DNA of 64,000 nucleotides, from contig WELA01012428.1 in the NCBI GenBank assembly GCA_009602735.1, positions 42,885-106,884 of the forward strand. The letters are read 5' to 3'. The stretch comes from Mesotaenium endlicherianum. Taxonomy: Eukaryota > Streptophyta > Zygnematophyceae > Zygnematales > Mesotaeniaceae. The notes beneath the pieces are model-generated. The model was not told the origin of the DNA and did not search any database. It worked only from the letters and a program-made list of their open reading frames with translations. Shown in pieces: positions 21,944 through 33,257 of this stretch (the stretch's first letter is position 1; every line of letters begins with the position of its first letter). A program made the translations under genes and the position numbers.

Positions 21944-23620
21944 ATGGCTCCCACCACACAAAAGGAGGACAGAAAGCGCAAGGCAGAAGAAGCCAGGAGG
22001 ACAATGGAGCAATACCAGAATAAGCTGGCGGCGACGTCCCTCACCAGGAGAGAACAAGAAAGGGTCCGCAAACAACAAGAGGCGGCAGAAGAAGCACAGA
22101 GGAAGAAGGATCAGGAAGCGGAAAACCTCAGGAAAGCTGAGGAGGAGAGACAGAAGAAACAACAAGAAGAAGCGGCAGCGGCAGAGGAGGAGAGAAGGAA
22201 AAAGGCTGAAGCGGACAGGCAGAAGAGCTTGGCCACTTACAGGTATACTGTGGTGGGTGGCCAAAACTTTGATTACCTAATGGAAGCATTGCTGGCAGCC
22301 CAGGAGGTCAACAAGCTGGAACAGACAACACTGCTACAGAGGGAAGGAACTGCAGCACTGGATAGGTACATTGAGACACACACTGGTGTGGTCCTCAACG
22401 AGGATTATGCCAAGATGGTGGGCTATACAGCAGAGCAAGCCCGGTATTTTGCCGATGATTCAGAGAACAAGCGAGTCCCAATACCGGGAATAGTGGGAGA
22501 TCAGAGACTCATCAGGATGGTGAGCATGCGGCCCGATAGCTTCAAGGATACGGTATTCTACCTCACACTATTGCCAGCTTACAACGAAGTTGAGAGAAGG
22601 AGCTGGGAGTACTTGGCCAGGGAGGCAGGACAACAGATGTTCTCTCCCCACTGGTTCCCATGTAAACTGAGAAAGGCTGAGCATGGACCCCACTACTATC
22701 AGCAGCCAACAGACTGGAGGTGGATGACGGTCACAAACAAAAAGCAGGAGTGTGACCGAGCCCAACCAGACGATTTCCACTATAACCTAGACGGCTACCT
22801 CATCCTACCACCTCACATTGCCCCTTGGGACCCCAGGCTGAATGGCTGCCTGGGCAATATGAATGCAAAGACCAAAGAGCACAGGAGGAGGGGGAGGGAC
22901 TACTTCTCTAAGGGAAAGCATGCCTTCGTCAAATGGGCGAAGAATGCAGGCCGGATAGATATCAGCAGGCTGAAGGCCAAGCAACCCCCAGCGCGCCCTA
23001 AGAAATGGAGATCAGTAGACTACTCCATGTCTACCAGAGAGCAAGACGACTTAGTTGACGAGACTCCTACTCTCTCAGAGGAGGAGGGTGAGGGGGATGA
23101 GGAAGAAGAACAAGGCAGAGGAGAAGCATCAGGAGCTGGTACTCAGGAGACCCAGGGGCAGGCAGGGGCACTTCCTAAAGAACCAAGATCAGGTATAGGG
23201 AACGTGATCCCTGTCATGGAGGCAACTGGACCCCGCACTCGCTCCCCCAGCCCACCTGCCCAAGCAGGGGAAGAAGCTGATCTGACTGTACTGGGCAGCA
23301 GACACAGGCAAAAATCCCCAGAGGACAGGGGTTTCAGAAGAGGGCTACGCGAGGTGGCCAGAGGTATGCCGGCCTCCCCCTTCGCTCAGGGACATGTACC
23401 TCTTGCCAATGTATTTCAGCAACCTACTAGGATGCCTGTCTATGTGGGGATCAACACCCAAGTGGGTGAAGAGCAGGCTACCATCCTTCGTTCTCCTCGA
23501 GGTCCAACTTTAGAACAAACGGGGTTCTTTAGAAGGCCAGCTGACAGACCTAGAGGGCTGTCCAGATCTAGGTCCAGATCCCCGTCTCCTGATTCTGAAG
23601 CCCCAGGAACAAACCCCTAA
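21944..23620 (+). CDS. Family B 3' ORF (ORF3), copy 3, intact, 558 aa
   Basis: An intact version of the unrecognised protein downstream of integrase. Residues 1-100 are Lys/Glu/Gln-rich and probably a coiled coil. Residues about 100-360 form a conserved middle with motifs DRYIETHTGVV, WFPCKLRKAEHGP and YLILPPHIAPWDPRLNGC. An acidic run EEEGEGDEEEEQ follows, then a Pro/Ser/Arg part, ending in an RS tail (LSRSRSRSPSPDSE). No CCHC, protease, transmembrane or signal sequence is visible. The frame has no stop over 1,677 bp although gag and pol of the same copy are wrecked. A nucleic-acid- or splicing-linked role could be guessed from the RS tail, but nothing proves it. Confidence 0.88.
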   Translation: MAPTTQKEDRKRKAEEARRTMEQYQNKLAATSLTRREQERVRKQQEAAEEAQRKKDQEAENLRKAEEERQKKQQEEAAAAEEERRKKAEADRQKSLATYRYTVVGGQNFDYLMEALLAAQEVNKLEQTTLLQREGTAALDRYIETHTGVVLNEDYAKMVGYTAEQARYFADDSENKRVPIPGIVGDQRLIRMVSMRPDSFKDTVFYLTLLPAYNEVERRSWEYLAREAGQQMFSPHWFPCKLRKAEHGPHYYQQPTDWRWMTVTNKKQECDRAQPDDFHYNLDGYLILPPHIAPWDPRLNGCLGNMNAKTKEHRRRGRDYFSKGKHAFVKWAKNAGRIDISRLKAKQPPARPKKWRSVDYSMSTREQDDLVDETPTLSEEEGEGDEEEEQGRGEASGAGTQETQGQAGALPKEPRSGIGNVIPVMEATGPRTRSPSPPAQAGEEADLTVLGSRHRQKSPEDRGFRRGLREVARGMPASPFAQGHVPLANVFQQPTRMPVYVGINTQVGEEQATILRSPRGPTLEQTGFFRRPADRPRGLSRSRSRSPSPDSEAPGTNP

Positions 23621-23725
23621 GGTGACAGGCTAAAAAGGCAGTCAGTGGGGGAGGCTGACCAGGTTCAGGTCCCTTATTCTGCAGTTTAATGTTGTCGAGG
23701 CGACAACAAGTCAAGTTGGAGGGAT
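23621..23725 (+). other. Copy 3 3' untranslated region with polypurine tract
   Basis: A short non-coding stretch ending AGTTGGAGGGAT against the LTR start, as in copy 2. Confidence 0.65.
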
Positions 23726-24440
23726 TGTAATGAATCAGTATATTAGTAGATATAATTTTTAATTAAATATAATAGTTATTTAAGTTCAGCCTACTAAACT
23801 TTAGTTGACAATCAGTCTGCTGGACTTTATATTAAAAATCACTTTAATGACTCAGTCGGAAGCAGCATGCTGAAGTCCACTTAAGTCAGCTTGCTGACAC
23901 ATTCTTTGACAGCAAGCTGACTTCCGTACTCGGTAGCAGCGAACTGCCTCGTTATGCATCTAAGTATGATATGCTAGATGAATGGCGAGATGACATCCCT
24001 ATGATAGATGGCTATTCGGGATGAGAGGAGATGGCGGTGGATTTGGTTAATCGAGGTCCTACCAACGTGGTTTACTCCCGGGTAGGCGGTGCCATTGCAC
24101 TGGCCGTAGAACAGTAAACTCATTCCATGTACATATGCTAGGCATTGCTCTTGAGTTCGGCATTCCGGAAACGAGGCCAACTCTCTGGTACAGCTTACCG
24201 AGAGAAACCGAAATCCAAGGCGGGAAGCCATTGACACGCACTGTCTTCCAACCTTGCTTATGTATGAGTTTGCTGATTGCATTATTGATGCTAGTTTACT
24301 TGCATTTGACTTACGAGTATTATTCATTGCTAGTGTGTTGTCCTTTGCTGTTAAATCAATTAACGGAAAATACCATATATATCACTTGCTGACATAAAGA
24401 TCTTTATTAATTGATTATCGCCTATTTGGTAAGACGATTC

Positions 24441-24444
<4 letters not shown>
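23726..24444 (+). repeat. 3' LTR of copy 3 (about 719 bp)
   Basis: Starts TGTAATGAATCAG; ends GACGATTCATTT, then runs directly into GAGAGA, so the terminal CA is absent. Confidence 0.88.
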
Positions 24445-24479
<35 letters not shown>

Positions 24480-24480
24480 N
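24445..24480. repeat. GA microsatellite ending in a single N
   Basis: (GA)n from 24445 to 24479 followed by one n, which probably marks a contig join. Confidence 0.9.
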
Positions 24481-24710
24481 AAGTCAATTTATCTCAATGA
24501 CCAAACGCAATTCAGACGCAATTTTGAATTGAAACCTTAATGAACGCAATTGTATCCCTTTTTTTGTATGCGTAACACATGAAGACGCGATGACTCGCAC
24601 CAAAAGGTCACGAGTTCCAAGCTCCTTGCATTGTTTCCTTCTCTTTGCTCCCTATCGCCGCCACTGACCTACTAAAAACATGAAATTATTGTCTCTTTCT
24701 AAGCAAGCTC

Positions 24711-24773
<63 letters not shown>
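24481..24773. repeat. Second copy of the copy-3 left flank, ending in a long GA tract
   Basis: 24481-24715 matches 13756-13990 (the DNA left of copy 3) with a few percent substitutions by eye and small indels. A GA tract of over 50 bp follows where copy 3 would have inserted. This may be the empty allele or a real duplication. Confidence 0.85.
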
Positions 24774-24774
<1 letters not shown>

Positions 24775-25360
24775 CGCAACGTAGGCTGTCGGCAGGCGCT
24801 AGGCATCGTGCAAGGGCAAGCAAGTGGGAAGCTAAAGTAATGAGCGAAATGTAGCACCAAGAACGAGGAAGAGCAATAGCGATTAGCAATGTTATGGTCG
24901 AGAGAGAGAGGGCGTATTCTTGACTTATTGTGCATTCATGACGGGCATTACAAGCAACCTACACTAGAAGCAAGGAAATCAAGAAGGCACAATCGAACAA
25001 CATGAGCTTTAAGTCACCACGAACGTAGAGAATATCATCACTCTCATGAAATTGAACATACAAAGCTAACATCAGAATGGTGTTAGCTTGCGGCCCAAGG
25101 AGTGTGCCCTCACAAACTATGTTTAACTCCTACAAAGTGAAACAAAACACTACCTACTACGGAAGACGCGTCATCGCGTCATAACACACAAATGGAAGTG
25201 TACTCTAGTTACGAAAGGGTACAAAACAAAGGACGAACACAGACACGTACGACTCAAGTCAAAAGGTAACCCAACTTCCCCTGACCTCTTACTTTCCCTA
25301 TCTTCTAGCGAACACGGGGGCTTATCCGTCGGGATTGCTTATGGTACGTCATGGTCTCGC
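24774..25360. other. No gene seen
   Basis: Intergenic DNA without a recognisable ORF or element. Confidence 0.6.
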
Positions 25361-25829
25361 TGTAGAGATACGAACGAAAAGGTTCCTTGAGGTACTTAGA
25401 TTGCGCGCCAATTGTACTTATACAATCTAAATCGACACTTCCGGTCGCATCCGCGACGTGTCGCATGCGCCGCAACCGGCCACGTGGCAGATTGTTACAC
25501 TCCTCCCACCTACAAGTGTGCACGTCCCGGCACTTATGCCGCGGCGGCGCGAGGGACATTGTTTCGGGATGATGTCCTTTTTTTATACAATCCAAAGATC
25601 GCCGTATGGTCGTACCATCGACGAGTTTTGCACCTCGCGGGATTTGAATCCTCGTCTCCTGCAGACGATTGCGTACGTTCCCGCCCCGATACCATTGGTA
25701 CGAACAAAAAGGTAACTCGAGGTACTTAGATCACTCGCCAATTGTACTTATACAATTCAAACCGTCACTTCCGGCCGCATTTGCGACGTGTCGCACGCGC
25801 CGCAACCGGCCACGTGGTGGATCGTTAAA
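25361..25829 (-). mobile_element. TRIM-type miniature LTR retrotransposon (469 bp)
   Basis: Two short LTRs (25361-25499, 139 bp; 25696-25829, 134 bp) flank 196 bp. In minus orientation, TGGTATCGGGGC (25683-25694), a tRNA-Met-type primer site, follows the right LTR, and the purine tract GTGGGAGGAG (25500-25509) precedes the left LTR start TGTAACAATC. LTR ends are TGTA...TACA on the left copy. Flanking 5-mers CTCGC and CTAGC match in four of five bases. There is no coding capacity, and all parts fit the TRIM size range. Confidence 0.8.
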
Positions 25830-25908
25830 CTAGCCATGGACAGTAGGGGATCCTACTGGGTACTCGCGCCGACCCTTCAGGCGAGCGAACCTGAGGGTCG
25901 TCCCCCAC

Positions 25909-26266
25909 ACGTGTGGGCGGCAACACCACGTGTGGAGGTAGAGAAAGAGCTCGTGATTTGGGGGGAGCCTCACAGCTGCTCAACAGCAGATCCTCCTGAG
26001 CAGACTATGGGTCCCAGTGTTCACCACCACTGCCGACAGTCTAGACCCTCCTCACCTACCACCCTAACCCGACTAATCACTAAGACCACGTGTGGGCGGC
26101 AACACCACGTGTGGAGGTAGAGAAAGAGCGCGTGATCTAGGGAGAGCCTTACAGCTGCTCAACAGCAGATCCTCCCGAGCAGACTATGGGTCCTAGTGTT
26201 CACCACCACTGCCCACAATCTAGACCCTCCTCACCTACCACCCTAACCCGACTAATCACTAAAACT
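25909..26266. repeat. Tandem duplication, period about 178 bp, two units
   Basis: Units 25909-26086 and 26087-26266 are about 90% alike by eye. Each starts ACGTGTGGGCGGCAACACC and itself holds CACGTGTGG twice. No ORF. Confidence 0.85.
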
Positions 26267-26333
26267 TGACATCGACTCTCCACCCTCTTATCCTACTACT
26301 AGACATTGAAGGTACTCGACAAGGACGGGCATG

Positions 26334-26336
<3 letters not shown>

Positions 26337-26419
<83 letters not shown>

Positions 26420-26420
26420 N

Positions 26421-26474
<54 letters not shown>
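26337..26474. repeat. GA microsatellite with an internal N
   Basis: About 138 bp of (GA)n with n at 26420, probably a join inside the tract. Confidence 0.9.
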
Positions 26475-26477
<3 letters not shown>

Positions 26478-26494
26478 TGTTCTTTCGATATATT

Positions 26495-26745
26495 CCTAGT
26501 TGTAGTTTGTAATATACGGATGCGTCTTACATATTTGTGCGTATAGACCATGCGTGTTATACGTGGTTACCAAAATAATACGTCGCAATTTGGCGTAATA
26601 CGTGAGTGTCAGCGATTTAAACTGGTTATGAATTGGTTATAGATAGGACAATTACTTTATACGAGCTTTATGGCGTACGAGTTTACAACATTACATTTTG
26701 TAATGTGCGGCCAAAAGATATTGTACGGGCGAATCTCAAAATAGG
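26495..26745. mobile_element. Second, diverged copy of the MITE at 2920-3166
   Basis: Shares ATACGTGAGTGTC, TACGAG and CGGCCAAAAGA in the same order as the first copy. It begins CCTAGT and ends AAATAGG. Flanking 8-mers GATATATT and GATACACC match at five of eight positions. Confidence 0.6.
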
Positions 26746-27907
26746 GATACACCAATTGTGAGTATCTGTTTACTTATAAAACTAATGTTCTACAAGCTAA
26801 GACATAATGTAGATTGTGTTTTTTCTCATTATAATTACTAAGCATGTTCACTGAAACATGTAATTTATTCAAAGGAGTTTTCAAAATAATGACTAGGAAC
26901 GTAACCTAATGGAAATGGTGAACGTTGCAACACGGAGCATATTGCCATGTTTGTACATGCATAGTGGTTTCCATGGGATGGTTGTGTGTCCGCTCAATGA
27001 ATCTTGTACATTTTGTCCGCGCCCTCACATAAACACGCATTTAAGCGCTCTCATACGCACTCACACAAAAGAGCTCTCGCACGCTCCTCGTGAATGCACA
27101 TATGTGCAACAAAATGACCATGTACACGTCGCTCACCTGTAGGCTGAGTTTCACAACATAAGTACACTCATATGCAAACTCGTCATGCTTGCATGCAAAT
27201 ACGCGAGAGAGTACGCATACATGAACGCACATCGTCATGTGTGCATAAACACCATTTTATACGCACATAAGATGTATGGGAATACAATTTTCTCCCCCAC
27301 ATGAGCACGTCCAAGATTTTGTGTGGGCCCGTTGTCCACGCACGCTTATCCGCACGCTTGCCGAATCAACCAGGTGCACCGACTTATATAGCGCTCCCGT
27401 GGGAGCTGGCGGGTTACCTCGGCGACGGTGCCAGCAAGTTGACACGCTTGCATGCAAACGCATGTCAACGGCGTCACAATTACTTCTTTGGAATTTTCGT
27501 GTCACGTGTCATGTTGGGAGCGGTTTGCCTCTGACAATGTTAGTCCCCGTCCGAGCGCAGCGCGACCGAAACCTGCCGGCGGCCTGGATCGGCCTCGAAT
27601 AGCCTGGATCCTGTTTTGGATCGTTTCGTACACGTGGGCGATGGATTGTATGGCAATTTGGGCTCAAACATGTGAATGGGTCGCGCTCTCGTACATGCAT
27701 ATTGTGTGAATTTCCGTGACATTCGATCAGGTACGGTCCTGTGGTGTGCAGCAGTGAGAATCTGGTTGCTGGGGTCTGGGCACTGGCCGACTGTGGCCTA
27801 GAGGCAGGCACACAAAAGTGCCCTTTTTGGGGGGTGGCATCGCTTCAAATCCTGCCTACACTCTTCACGTAAACTATCCACCTGACTTGCGCATTTTTAT
27901 TCTTCTC
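26746..27907. other. No gene seen
   Basis: Intergenic DNA. About 27,020-27,260 is rich in CACTCA/CATACG-like words. Short ORFs here look random. Confidence 0.55.
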
Positions 27908-30900
27908 TCTTTCATGCCCTTTAATGCATCGAATCCAATTTTTTGTGAGGGGGCCTACAACTTCCCTCACGGACGCCCCCGAACGATGACGAAAAATTGA
28001 AACGTGCACGACAAAAGTCAGAGCCTCGACGGCGTCGACGGCGCCCGTCGCCGTCGAAACCGAGTCAACAAAATAACTAACTTAACAGAATTAACCATCA
28101 CGAAAACAAGGGGGGGCCAAGCAAGAAGAGGCAACGCGCCCATGTCCGACACCGAAAAAGACGACACAACTCACCTCGACCCGGCCCGCCCCCCGCTCCC
28201 CTCCCGCCAGCGGCCATGGCCCGTCAGTAGTCGTCGGGCGTCCCTGCACAAACACAAAAGATAAAAAAAAGAACCATTACGACCTCACAACGAGCATTTA
28301 TCATGCGCCGGCCCGGTGCAGCCAAACCGAGCATCGACATCGAGGAAGGGTCTCGAACGACCCCGAGCAATCTCGAACACGCTGAAACGATAAGGTAACC
28401 CAACGCGCACGTGCGAGACCCTTACTAATTTCCCCCTCTCAAGAGTTACGTGAGGGGCGCCTTACTGACGACCACAAACTAACACTGTATTCTTCGCTCG
28501 AGGGTAAATTGAAACTTCGTGAGGGGGCTACGAAATGCCCTTCACGAGGCGACCCCAAACGACTAAATCTGAGCGACAAAATGGAACGTCAAACCGCGTC
28601 GACGACGTTCTTCATCATTAGACAAAATAAAAATTGCACAAGAAAAAGCTACAGCCATGGCTGCCACCAAAGAGAGCACGCCAAAGAGTCATGGACGGCC
28701 CAACTAGTCTTGCCCGGCCGCACACCCTCTCTTGGTCTCCCACCTTCTGCTCTCCTTGCCCCTGATCACCCCCTAGCCCCATCCCCCATCCCCCATCCTC
28801 CCACTCCTTGTCTCGAAATAGGCATGCTCTTTGTCAAAGCGCCCATACCTCCAACCTTTTTAACACGCCTACTTAGTGCCAGAGAAGGCAAATTATAGCC
28901 AAGACTTTCCACGGCCGGCCAAGGCCACTCGCTTCTCTTAGGCCGTCTGACAAAAAGTGAGTTAAGGCCACAGCGCACCTCCACTTTATATGGTGCCGGT
29001 CCAGTGGACTCAAGTTGAACCCTATCAACCATGTCACACTCCTCGCTTCGCCATGTTTGTCACTCACAGTCGCAAAACGCACACCTGCAACGACTTTTTC
29101 TGCATATAGTCGCGAGACGTTGCATACGATCGTGCTGCAGCACATTAGGTTGGTTGCACTGCGCCGCCCTTGTTCGCATCTGAGGGGGCCAAAAACCACG
29201 AACTAGTGCTTGATCCAGGCGGTTGAGCCTCTCATACTTGATCATGGTGACCAACATTGAAGGAACATTGTGGGGAGGCGACGAAATGCCATCCACCAAA
29301 CGAACGCAAACAAAACGATTGCAGGGAAGGACCAAACGACTAAACCACGCATCGACGCCATAATCCCACACAAATCAAGATTTTACAACGCGAGACAAGG
29401 CGAGGCCAAGCAAGATGAGGCAGGCTTGGCACAACTCACCTCGGTCCCGCGCGCCCCCCGCGCCCCCCCTCCCGCCAGCGGCCATTGCCATGCGTCGTCA
29501 GTCGTCGTTGCACAACAACGTAAAGCATCAACCAAAAAATAACGATTTCGACGCCACACCAAGAATTTATGGCGCGTCGGCCCGGCGCACACGAAGTGTG
29601 CATCAACTCCAACTTACGGTTTCGAAGCTACTCGAACACGTCGGACGACCCAACGTCCAATTGCAGCCGCCCGTCATCCCTCCCATCCGCCCCTGGTTTG
29701 CGCATTTTGTTCGCGGGAGGTCGCCGTCAGTCCCACGCCCAAATGTGTTGTCGCACATAAAATTTGTTGTCGCGCACGCTCGCGAGGCGTCGCTCCGGGT
29801 CGCGACGCGGCAAATTTGCCCCGTCGCAGGCCTCCAATTTTAATCGCATGCAGCCCACAAACAGGCAGGAAATACTACTCGATCACGGTGACCAATGTTG
29901 AAGGAACATTGCGGGGAGGCGACGAAATGCCATCCACCAAGCGATTGACGAAAGCATCGCATGGAAGGACCAAACGACCAAACCACGCATCGGCGCCATA
30001 AACCGACAATACGGAGCAAAATTTACCGCATCGCAAGACAAGGCGCGGCCAAGCAAGACGAGGCAGGCTTGACACAACTCACCTCGCTCCGGCGCGCCCC
30101 CCGCTACCCCCCTCTCGCCAGCGGCCACGGCCATGCGGCCGCCCCTGCACAACACAAAAAAGCAACAACCAACAAATGACGACGACGCCACACCGAGAAT
30201 TTATGGCGCGCCGGCCCGGCACTCAAAGCGTGCATCAACTCCGACCCACAGTTTCGAAGCTACTCCCACACGTTGGACGACCCAGCGTTCGACCGCGGCC
30301 GCCCGTCGTCCCTCCCATCCGCCCCCGGCTCGCAGAATTTGTTCACGAGAGGTCGCCGTCAATTACACGATAAATGTGTTGTCGCACGTAAAATGCGTCA
30401 TCGCACACGCTTGCGAGGCGTCGCTCCAAGTTGCGGCGCAGCAAATTCGGCCCGTCGCAAGCCCCCAATTTCAATCGCAACGAGACCACAAACACCTAGC
30501 TGATACTAATACCATGCAGTTATCCAAACAAATGGGTACCTGCCAGCTTATAAACCAGAATGTAGTGTAATTTGTTGTCTTCAGTAAGGCGCCCCTCACG
30601 TAACTCTTGTGAGGGGGAATTCAGTAAGGGGCTCGCACGTGGGCGTCGGACTTCCTTGTCGTTTCGACGTGTTTGGGATCCTTCGAGAACCTTTCGTCGA
30701 CGTCGATGCAGGGTTGGATTGCGCCGGGCCGGCGCAGTATAAGTGCTCGTTGTGAGGTCGGAATCGTCACTTTCTTTTTTTGTGTATAAATGCAGGGACG
30801 CCTGACAAGGACTGACGGGCCATGGCTGCCGGCGGGAGGGGAGCGGGGGGGGCGGACCGGCCGAGGTGAATTGTGTCGACACTCCCTCGTCTTTTCGGTT

Positions 30901-31138
30901 GTCGGACATGGCGAGGCCCCTCTTCTTGCTTGGCCCCGCCTTGTTCTCGTGATGGTTCATTTGTTGATTGTTGTTTTTTCGATTTTGTTTCGACGGCGAC
31001 GGTCATCGTCGACGTCGTCGACGTTTTGAGTTTTGTCGCGCACGTTTCAATTTGTTGTCATCGTTCGGGGGCGTCCGTGAGGGGAAATTGTCGGCCCCCT
31101 CACAAAAATTGAATTCGATGCATAAAGGGCACGAAAGA
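27908..31138. repeat. 3.2-kb inverted/direct repeat complex
   Basis: About 27908-28495 is the diverged reverse complement of about 30557-31138 (arms of about 585 bp). Between them, about 29240-29870 and 29880-30497 are direct repeats of one another. Arms and inner repeats share words such as GGCCAAGCAAGA and CCCGCCAGCGGCCAT, so all look like diverged members of one GC-rich repeat. No transposase or other convincing ORF is seen. It could be a foldback or other non-autonomous transposon cluster. Confidence 0.75.
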
Positions 31139-31876
31139 CATACGACGACATAATTCGTCGTATAATAAGCGAAAGACTCAAAACGCCCTTGCGCCAGGTC
31201 GTGTAAGGTTTAATCGTCGGTGGACAATCGAGAGTCATCCTCTAGATTGCGTCGAAGTCGTCGCCGTACATGCCCCATTCCTTACCCTCAAGCCTGACTT
31301 GTTTTCCTTCTGTAGGACCTGGGGTGGCTTGCGGTCGCCACATCACTGTCACCTTTGTCGTTGATGTCTGCTTATCTCTAATCCGAGGGTGGTTGCAAAG
31401 GCTCCTCTTTCGTGCTCTTGATGCATACATATGTCGATGTTAGTGCATGGCTAAGCATACAATGTTGAACGTCGTCCTCCCCTTGATCAAAGAGCCTCCA
31501 GAGGGACGCATCCCTGATGACTACAATCTTCATTACGTGCTAGTAGGGAAGACAAGGAGACAACAAAAGGAATTTATGTTGTTGCTCTTCACATTTTTAA
31601 TATTCCACTGTTTACAAGTTGCTATTTCAAGACAAACATTTGTGAATAGGGCATATGACCAATGACAATTGCCATCAAGAGGAATGATGAAAACTATTGC
31701 AAGAGTGTAGATGGCTGAACCTTTTGTTGTGCATCTACTTCACAAAGCATCCCAGCAACAATGTAAGAACATCCTCTACCTCCTACTTCACTCACGTCAA
31801 AGCGGAAGAAACTAATCTCCCCTAGCAGAAGAAACTAAATCTCCCCTCGTGGCCAGCAGCTATGCTTCTTAATCTC
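31139..31876. other. No gene seen; 3' flank of ZPR1
   Basis: Intergenic; probably holds the ZPR1 3' untranslated region next to 31877. Confidence 0.5.
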
Positions 31877-33169
31877 CTAGGATGAAGCATTTACTTTGGC
31901 CTCCACAGCGTCTACTAGCGGGAATTTACCGTCTGTAAGGCCACCAGGTGTGCCTTCCGTGTTCATATCATTCAGACCAAGTTCCTCATTCTGGTCCCAA
32001 GTCCTCTCATACTCTTCAACTGCATGAAATCAAATGCTTTCATAGGTCAATTCAAATTCTTATCCTTTGCATGACAGGATACGAGGGCAGACCTCCCAAA
32101 GCTGAATACCTGTCAGGCAAGGGTGTTCATCCAACATTGCAAAACATGCACGACAAACACATACACTATTGCCAGCAATTCCAACACTATCCAATGGCAT
32201 GCTTACCAACGAGCTGCGTATCCTTCTCGATGGACTCCGCAGAAGGAGCGATAAATGAATTTGCAACAGCGTCATCAAGTATCAATGTCCATTCCTTCTC
32301 CACTCGCAGTAGCTGTAACACCCAAACGACATAGCGCAATCATGATATGAACAAAAGCATGTGCATCACTGCTCACCCTGCTGCAAGAAGTGGGCCCGAT
32401 GGTGATGAAGCAGGTACCTGCTGCAGCTGGTCCTCGAAGGCGAGCCACTGCTGGCGCTGCGAAGTAGGTGCACTGTCGCCCATGCTGAAGCCCTGCACTC
32501 TCTTCAGACCTGCTCATCCCGCATGCTACAAGCAGGAGTCACGTCCCACATAGAAAACTGCAAATGAGCCACCACCTCACAGCACCAAGTGAATAACGGA
32601 CTCACTCTCGCTGATGTCTGCCAGGAGGCCTTCCACAGTGGTCACGCGCCCCCCCAGAGTGCCAGCAGCTAGCTCCAGCTCCACTTCGGGCACAATCACA
32701 CTGGCTGTGTCTGACTGTGCTCCCCCCAACAGGACAGAACAATCACCACCATTAGAGCTGGAGCCGGAGCTGGAGCTGGGCAGCAAGCAATCCCCGTTGA
32801 GAGCAGCTGATACACATACCTTGATGACATCACGGCGGAAGTCAGCCACACTCTTCACTTTGAGTGTAATACGCTTTCCTTTGGCGGAGATGCTGCCCCC
32901 AGGCTTCACCTGCACGCGCGTCCGCCCGACCACATGCATCCATCTTGGCCTCAGCACAGTTCCCATGCCATTGGCTGCCAGCCAATGTGTAGCTAGCCAT
33001 TGAAGGGCGGATGGATGGACAGCGGACTCCCAGTACCTCGGAGTTCTTGTAGCCGCACACGTCACAACTGGTGGCCATCACGATGACCTCCTTGAAGTAC
33101 GGAATGTCTTGTGGTTGGTATCGTCAAGGTTAGCCCAACACACACGCACGTACGCACATGCAGAGGCGT

Positions 33170-33257
<88 letters not shown>

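Larger units (their letters stand above)
13995..24444 (+). mobile_element. Family B chromovirus, copy 3 (10,450 bp, heavily decayed)
   Basis: Same family and gene order as copy 2, but on the plus strand: LTR 13995-14714, primer site, gag, pol, ORF3, polypurine tract, LTR 23726-24444. It inserted in a GA microsatellite, with GAGAG at both ends; the last CA of the 3' LTR is missing. Extra length comes from an internal tandem duplication with an N gap (15487-15854) and a nested solo LTR (20600-21343). Gag-pol carries at least a dozen disabling changes while ORF3 is open. Confidence 0.93.

Noticed and set aside
25620-25700. tRNA gene suggested by GATTCAAATCC on the minus strand
   Set aside because: No acceptor or anticodon arms can be folded around it. 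It lies in the TRIM interior beside the primer site.
26288-26551. ORFs reading poly Ser-Leu or Arg-Glu in GA/CT tracts (also 24686-24935, 33062-33395, 41593-41907)
   Set aside because: Products of dinucleotide microsatellites, not genes.
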